From the NCBI GenBank assembly GCA_964019695.1, contig OZ026519.1, positions 29,603,213 through 29,667,212 on the forward strand: 64,000 nt of DNA, given 5' to 3'. This document shows, piece by piece, positions 27,301 through 36,300 of the stretch (position 1 is the first letter of the stretch; every line of letters begins with the position of its first letter). A model generated the notes under the pieces. It saw only the letters and a list, made by a program, of their open reading frames with translations. It did no database searches and had not been told where the DNA came from. The position numbers were made by a program, and so were the translations under genes. Origin of the DNA: Loripinus fragilis. Lineage: Eukaryota; Mollusca; Bivalvia; Lucinida; Lucinidae.

Positions 27301-30300
27301 CTGAACTTATGCAAAGCGTACGCGAAACGAACATAGAACGTATGTCTAACTTATGAGTAACAAATTCATAACTTATTCCCGACGAAACATAACCTATACT
27401 TGTATCAGCGTATAAAAGGGTGTCCCCAGCATATAACTAGCGTTTTTGACTTATGATAAACTTATGCAGAATGAACGTTTAGCGTATGCTGAATTATACA
27501 TATAACATATGTTAATGTATGCATAACTTACATGTAGCGTACATCTTACTTATGTCAAACATATAAAACAGTACAAAATTTTGGGACCACTTTGTCATAT
27601 GACAACGTATACCAACGTACTGTAGCTTGTAGTGGTGGGACATAGGTTGGATTTCATAATCGATCAAAGGCTGTAATCGGTTGCTGCTGCTGATGCGATT
27701 TTTCGATTATATAATCGGTTCCTGGTGAGATTGCTTTTGCTTGCCTGTTTCACTGTTAAACCTCAAAAATCTATGTATCATTTCACTATTTTCTTGTACG
27801 TACTTTTTTAGCTATACTAGATATTAACTGTGTCTTAGATCACTGAGAATGCACCTTTTTGAGCTTGTTTGCCATTTCAATAGCTCGAGCCCTTACCCCT
27901 ACAATGCACTGAAAAAACCCTACAATGCACTGAAAAAAAATAAGTCCACACCTAAAAAATAATTGAGCAGGGGTTCCCCATAGGCGCTTGCCAGATTCGT
28001 TATCCCCCCACCCTTCATAACCTAGGCCTCACAAAGTTGAGGTTTAAAACAGTGGGTGGGGTTTGTTCATTGTTAACAAATTCATATACAGGACACCAAA
28101 TTATTCATTGCGAGTCTTTATCATGCCATGAAATTTATCCTAAGATCAAATTTGGTCGTTGGAGTTTTCATTAATGCTCATGAAATGGTTGTAATATATA
28201 AGAGACGCTTTTACATTTTGCGGAAAACCAGTACTTGTTGTGCCAAAAAGTCTCTTACTTGTATTGCGATATTCTTTTCTGCATACTCGGCAAACACCCT
28301 TTTCCATTTCAGGTTGTCTTTGGTTGGTGGCAATGACTGGTCCTTTTTGTAGAATCCGAAGTATTTCCATACTTCTGACTTTTTCACTGGCGGGCAGCTC
28401 GGCTCGGCAGGGGCTTTCAGACCCGACCAGTAAATTATAGCATTTTAGGGGTCCTGTGGTATCTTGTGGTATCTTGCGGTATCCTGCGGTAATCAGACCA
28501 AACTCCTCAACAGTGGGGTCCCCTAGCGGTCATCCCACCGCTGCCACCACGCCAGTAAACAGAAACAGCAATAAATGACAAACTAATTGGATATATGTAT
28601 TTATTGTCGGAGAAACGCTTCGCAGGTCCAACCAAATTGAGAACAAGAATAAGAGGGAGATAACTCCCGACAATACAGTTATATCTGCAACTGCAGAAGT
28701 GAAAACATATTATACGAGCAACATAACCGCATGGCGCCGGGGTGATCATAAATTTATGTGTTTAACGGTAGAATCCATATTGGAAAAAAGGGCGCGCTCT
28801 ATTCATAAATCTAGGTCGGCGCCTTGTGCAAATCACGTATAAAACCCAGCGACGGCTGCCATACCGCTTGTACCCAATGATCCATTTTGACAAAGTTCAA
28901 GCGATTATCAAAATCGGGAGCTCCCAGCACGCCGCTAATTGATACCACGCGATCATCAGTTCACCACTAGTAGCCTGTTTGTAACATAATGAAAACGTAA
29001 TTCTAACTTATGCAGTGTACACCAACGTACTTGGTGAATTTTATAGGTCCTCATACGTTGATGCTAACGTACCTAAATGTATGCATAACTTACCCGTTGC
29101 ATACATCTAACTTATGCCTAACGTATAAGCAATATGTCGGCATACGCTGAAGATTTTTATGCAAGTAAAAAATTTTGGGATCTATTGGCCATATGACAAC
29201 TTATACCAACGTACAGAAGCGTGTTCTTAATGTGTTTAAAACTTATCTCTAATGTATTCAGCGTACACCAACATACATGCTTAGTTTCTCATACGTCCGC
29301 ATACGTTGGTGCTAACTTACCTTAACGTATGCATAACTTACCTGCTGCATACATCTAGCGTATGCATAACGTATAGAAGCAGTACGTACGCATACACTGT
29401 AATTTTTATGGATGCACAAAATGTTGGACTTCTTGGCCCTATGTCAACGTATACCACCATACTATAACGTATTTGTAACGTGTTTAAAACTTATTTCTAA
29501 CATACTCGGCGTATACCAATGTACTTACTGAATTTTCCATACGTTGGTGCTATACGTCGTAGTGTGACATGGCCTTTATATAAGGAAAACATAAAAAACC
29601 TCTGTCAAAAACCACAAGGCTTTGATATTTAGCATACAGCATCAACTAGTGGACCTCTACTTAAGTTGTTCAAATTATGCTCCTGGTGCCAAAAAGGGCC
29701 CGCTCATGGGGTTACATGTTTTTCATAGGCTTATATTGGTATAATATGAAAACATCTTCCTGTTTGAAACCGCAAGGACTAGAGCCTGGTCCAGTATTGC
29801 TAAAGGCTCTGTCACACTATAAAGTTTTAGGCAACATATGCCGACGTATGAAATATATATCTATTAGCTGGCATTTGCTGAAAGCTAATTAAAAATCAGA
29901 GGAAGCCTCTCTCTGAACTTATGCAAAGCGTGCGCGAAGCCAACATAGAATGTATGTCTAACTTATGAGTAACTTATTCATAACTTATTCCCATCATAAC
30001 ATAACCTTTACTTGTATCAGCATATAAAAGTGTATGCCCAGTGTATCACTAGCGTTCTTGACTTATGAGAAACTTTTGCACAACGAATGTCCAATGCATG
30101 CTGAATTGTACATATAACGTATGTTAAAGTATGCATAACTTACATGTAGTGTACATGTAACTTATGTCAAACGTATAAAACAGTACAAAATTTTGGCACC
30201 ACTTTGTCATATAACAGCGTATACCAACGTACTGTAGGGTGGTCGTAAAGTATTGAAAAGGTATCTCTAGCTTATTCAGGGTACAACAACGTACTTGGTG

Positions 30301-33300
30301 AATTTTCATACGTCCTCATACATTGATGCTAACGTACCTTAACATATGCATAACTTCCCTGTTGCGTACATCTTATGCCTAACCTATAAGCAATACATCG
30401 GCATACGCTGAAGATTATTTATGCATGAACAAAATTATGAGATCTATTTGCGGAATGACAACGTATACCAACGTACAGTAGCGTGTTTGTAACATGTTTA
30501 AAACTTATCTCTTACGTATTCAGCATACACCAATGTACTTGCTTAATTTCTCATACGTCCGCATACGTTGGTGCTAACATACCTTAACGGTATGCATAAC
30601 TTAACTGCTGCATACATCAAGCATATGCCTAACATATAGAAGCAGGACGTTCCAATATGCTGTACTTTTTTGTGAATGCACAAAATGTTGGACCTTTTGG
30701 CCGTGTGTCAACGTATACCACCGTACTATAGCGTATTCGAACATGTTTAAAACTTATTTCTACCGTACTCAGCGTATACCAACCTACTTGCTGAATTTTT
30801 CATATGTTGCCATACGTTGTTGCTATACGTCATAGTGTGACAGGGCTTTAAGGAACCCTATAGCTTTGTGATTTTTCCCCTCTTAATCTGCGCATGGGTG
30901 AGATGAGCAAGCTTACTTGAGCCTTGACAGCTCACATAAGCAATTACAACCAATACACACGAGATGGCTTATATTTTGTCGTTTTCAGTGAGTGACAGAG
31001 TAAGAGAAAATGAATGTGGCAAGTTAGTACGACTGAAGGAGGGCTTGGTTAAGATGTCTGAAGCTTACATTGAGATGTCTACTAAATGTTCCTTACTCTT
31101 CACAGCACAAAAGGTAAGTAGATTTACCTATGCCAAGATTTAATGCAGAAGGCAGGCCAATTATAATTTTTTAAACATTGTTTGTTATATGCCAAAAAAA
31201 ACTTTGAAAAGGTGGGAGCACATTGGTTTTGGCTTGTCCATTCCCAAGTTATGGTTTTTAGATTTCATAGATGGATTTCTCAACACTATTATTTTTGTCT
31301 GAATTATCTCCCTAACTTGGTCAGCTGATAGAGGATAATGGGTGGATTAACTGTATATACTCAGTGTCAATAGAGAGTTACCAGTAAGTCCCATACACAT
31401 AGCATAGGACAATATTTATTTCATTCTGAACAAAGAGCTGCGGATACTTCAGCACTCAATTTTATGGCATCGAGTCCCATGCATCACCAATATTGAAAAA
31501 AGGTATCCATCACATCCAAATGCATTATACCCATTCCTGGACGTACCCCAGTAGTTTCCATTGCATTGTATAGGAAAATGCAAAGTTTCGGTGCTACGTC
31601 ATTTTTTGTGTTTAATGCGATAATTCAAACTATTATGGTGGCATTTTTAATGAAAACATCTAGGGCATGTACTGGCATGTTGTCTTATGAAAATGATGAA
31701 TTCAAATTCCTAAAAACTGTGAACAACACAAAAGGCATGTGGAGCAAGTGCACAATAGTTCCTAGGAGGGCTCGTATAACTATTTTATCTCTCCAAACCC
31801 AGAAACATGATCGTTTAAGTAGCCATAAAGCTGTATTATATATTTTCCAAAATATCGAAATTTAGATACTGGTAACTTTTCACAGTCGCTGAGTATATTT
31901 TTCAAGTTATTGTTCTTTGCATATTTGGCCATTGAAAACTTGTAATCAAGATGCCTAGGATAAACAGAATCGTACACTTGTGATCGTTTCATATTAAAAT
32001 CATTTAACTCGCCAAAGGTTTGTTTAACAAATTTCTTATAATATGATCACTCGCTTAAGATCCTCTATGTCTTAAATGGCAGCCATAACAACATTGCTTG
32101 TAAATGACAAAATCTTAAGGTTTTCATGTAAAAATGTGATTTCATAGATAATTTTAGTATCATAAGATAAATAGATCTAACACCAAGTGCTTATGTATTG
32201 ATTAATGTTTTTAACTTGTTGCGAAAAGCGTTAACATGCTCTGCATGCCTTGTATGTGATGTTTTCTTGTGTGTGTGTCACTTTCCCATGTGGTGTTCTG
32301 GGTCAGGTGTGGTACTTGATTGTATCGATTCCTGATCTTTGCCTTCTTACTTGTAATTTATCTCTTTTTCCATACTCAGTAAGTTAATCAATTCAATAAT
32401 ACATAAGTACTGATTGTAAGACCCTCCATGCAGTAGAAACAGTAAATACAGTAAAACCTGTCTTAAGCGGCCACTAATAAGAAGACCAAAATTATATTTC
32501 AAGACCAAAATTAGTTTTCAAGACCAACTATTGCTTAATGTAGGTCAAAAGTATTGCAGAATGCTCCTATGGGCTCTAGACCTTCATTAAGCTACAATTT
32601 GTCTTTTAGATCTTTGTTTTGTCTGTTTTTGAGTTGCCATTTAAGACAGGTTTTACTGTAGTTGTATTTTTAGATAAATTGTAGTCAAAGTGACTTGATG
32701 GTGCTTGAAAAGTCCAATGATTTTACAATATGATCTTGTTTGTATGAATCCTGTATGAGCCGCGGCATGAGATTTCCAACAGTGTTGCATGTGCGACCAG
32801 CAAAGCCTCAGATCAGCCTGCGCGTACGCACAGTCTGATCAGAGCCTTTGCTAGTCGCTCGAGTATTCTATGATTATTAAGCTACTGACTGAACACCATT
32901 TGGAGTTTCTTAGCTTAAAAGGAGGCTACAGAGGTTCGTCCGGGTCTACACTTGTCAAAATGTCAAATTGTTGGAAATTTCATGCATGAATTCTGTATAT
33001 TCCTGTATGTTTCAGGATGTAGTTCTACAGCTACCAGATGTGGAAGGAACAGATATTGAGGAGATAAAATATAATGGTAAATTATTCAGCTACTTCATTT
33101 TAGCACCTTTACTCCATAGGCTATTTTTAGATCATGACATCATTTTCTATTTTTAGATAACATTGGAAAAAAAAGAATATATTTAGTATCTTGAATACTT
33201 TTGAAAATATTTTGGAAAACGGAGCATTTGCTCCAAATGAGCAAATGCTCGATTTTCCATGATATTTTCAAATACATGAAATTTCAAAGGCTTCAAAAGG

Positions 33301-36300
33301 TGTTATTATGGAGTAAAGAGTAAATAAAAAGAAAATAGTGGCCATTTATCACCAGGAAGCATAATAAAGCATATATTTATATTTCAACGTGAATTGTACG
33401 AATGTGCCTTACAAGTTTGTGATTTTTATCTCCCTGAAAGGCATTATTTGTTGTGGAGTATTCTGTTTTCAAATTGCTGGTCGATTTATCTGTATGTCCA
33501 CAGCGATTCTTTTTTTTTACCCACAACTTCAAAAAAAGGTGAAAAGGCATAATCAAGCTTAAGGAATGTCCTCCTGTCTATCTGTCACACTTTTTATACC
33601 TCAAACATCTGTGAAAATGTTCATGGTAGAGTCTTGAAGTTGCAAGTGCTGATACCCCATAGAAAGAGCTGACCCTTATTTTTGTTTTTTCATTTCTGAT
33701 TTATCTTCCATCTTGAGTTATGCCCAGGGCTAGAGAAATCTCCAAATCCCATTCGGTCCGAACATCAGCTGAAAATGTGCACAGTTTTGATTGAGCCTTT
33801 GCTATCTGTTTATTAAATAATGAGCTGGTCCAAACCACTCTCTGGGAACTGAAATCATGTGTTGTCCTCCTTCATGGTCAAAAGAAAACTGACTTTGACA
33901 TATGCGACGTTCAGTCTGAACATCATAGCATGAGCCCGAGACATGAACACAATCTTATCAACATTTTATGATTTTCACTCATTATTCAAATTGCCTCATT
34001 CAAATTTAAGTTACTCAATGGTCTTTGCAGATTTGTCAAATTGATACAGGCAGATTAAAGTTGTACAAGACTGATTTCTCGATATGTGGTCCAAATATTT
34101 TTTCTCCGTTTCAAGTTCCCCAATCATCCTTATAACACATGCATATTGTTCTTGGTTGCTAAATGGGCAGACTGATTTCTCTGTATGTGGTCCAATTAAG
34201 TGACCAGGTGTCTGAGACAATAAGAAAAATTTCCCAGGCTAAAACAGGACAGGTGTGTGTATCAGATTTTAACACAAATAGTGCGAGATAAAGACAGAAA
34301 TGGCATGGATCACAGTAGAATTTTCGGACCGGATAAAAAGGGGCACTTTAACATTGGATTTTCCAACCGAATAAAGATGTCAAACGATCTCAGTTAAAAG
34401 AAATTGGCCAAAAACCAAATTTTACTGGTCATCTCCACCCCTGGTTATGCCCATTGATTACAATGAGATAGCATTCCTTTTATCTAGCTATCTTAAAAGT
34501 ATTTTAGCTAGAATCTTGATATTTGGTATATTGGTTTGACCTGAGTAGTAGATAGTCTAAACTTTTGGTTGGATTCTGTTATAAATTTATTGAGTTGTAC
34601 CCTTTTTAACACAAGAATTCCATTAGGGCCTAAGAAAATAGAGCATTTTCAAAATAGTTGTGTTGTTTTTCTGTTCTGTATATTTCACACTTATTTTTAA
34701 TATGAGTTTTTAGAGTGAAGAGTTTTTGGCCCCCTGCTTCAAAGTCAATGTCATAGAACTATCCTGCCCGCCTAGAGTGACAGAGACGTCATGTTTTGTT
34801 TACAAAGTTATCAGGGACTTAGAATTGATAGATCACTTGTGTATTAATCCTATCCTGTGGATAGGATTAATACACAAGTGATCTAGCGATTCGCATTAGC
34901 TCAAGTTGAGTGTACAAGTTAATGCTTTACTTAACAATTGTAAACAAAACACGATGTTACTGTCACTCTTGGCTGGCAGGATATTAGGAGGTCTTCTGAT
35001 ATTGCAGGGACAGGGACAACTAGACATGTTGTGGAGCAAGCTAGGAACCAGATAAAGAAATATAGAAGAAGCTCACAAACAGGCAAGGCCAGAATTTTTT
35101 TATTAGTTGATTTACGGGATTTTTTTCTTATTTAGGGCCGGGGGAGGAAAAAACACAAAAAAAGCTCTGAAAATGACCAGTTAATTTCAGAGTTTTTTTT
35201 TTTTTTTTTTTTAAATATCTCCATAACAAACAGTAAAACTAGCAAGGTAAACCAACAGTCTGTATCAAATCTTTAAATATTTCATCATTTTCGTAAAAAA
35301 TCTGGTTAGGACAATCATTTTTAACAGTGTCACTCTCAAAAATTCACAGATAGAACCACAAAAATATATTATTTTTTTTTCAACGAAACAAATAATATTT
35401 AGAGTTGGCGGATAAAATAAAAAAATAATTTAAGATTTTTTTTTCTACTTTCCCGAAAATAACAGTAGGAGGGTTTGTAAATCAACTAATAAAAAAATTC
35501 TGGCCTAAGATCAAACTTTTGAAAATACTGGTTGTACACTCCAGTATACAGTCTTTCCTCTGATTATGACTCCCCCGTCTAGGGTCGGGAGACATATTGT
35601 TTTTCCCTGTGCATCCGTCTGTCTGTTTGACTGTCCGTCAAAAATTGTGTACAATCTTGTAAACGCAACTCCTCCTACACTTTTAGCAGGATCTTTTTGA
35701 AACTTTGCATGTGTTTTTGTCAAGGTCTGAGAATGTGCATGAGGTTTTGCTGTAATCCTTAGATTAATTTTTGTCACTTTTTTCTTAGTTTGAACTTAGT
35801 CATTTTTTGGCTCAACTTCTACCGAAGTATATGGACACTGGGTATCATGTGGACACAACTCATCCTACAATTTCAGCCATATCTTTTTGAAACTTTGTAA
35901 GTGTGTAGGTGTTTTTGTTACAGTCTGGAGATGTGTATAAGGGTTTGCTGTAATTCTCAGATAAGTTTTTGTCACTTTATTCGCAGTTTGAACTTAGTCA
36001 TTTTTCGGCTCACATTCTACCAAAGCATATAGACACTGGGTATCTTGTGAACGCAGCTCCTTCTACAATTTTAGCCAGATCTTTTTTAACTTTGCAGGTG
36101 TTTTTGTCAAGGTCTGAAGTTGTGCATGAGGTTTTGATGTAATCTTCAGATAAACTTTTGTCACTTTTTTCACAGTTTGGACAAAGTCACTTTTGGCTTA
36201 AGTTCTATCAAAGCATATAGACACTGGGTATCTTGTGAATGCAACTCCCACAATTTTACCCGGATCTTTTTTAAAACTTTATGGGTGTTTTTGTCAAAGT

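Larger units (their letters stand above)
26460..30880. repeat. AGTGGACCTCTACC repeat, broken by three insertions
   Basis: Host pieces at about 26463-26749, 27110-27198, 29577-29802 and after 30848 share AGTGGACCTCTACCAAGTT, TCAAATTATGCCCC and CATAGGCTTATAT, in tandem units of about 180-200 bases. Element G copy 2 and elements H1 and H2 interrupt it. Confidence 0.7.
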
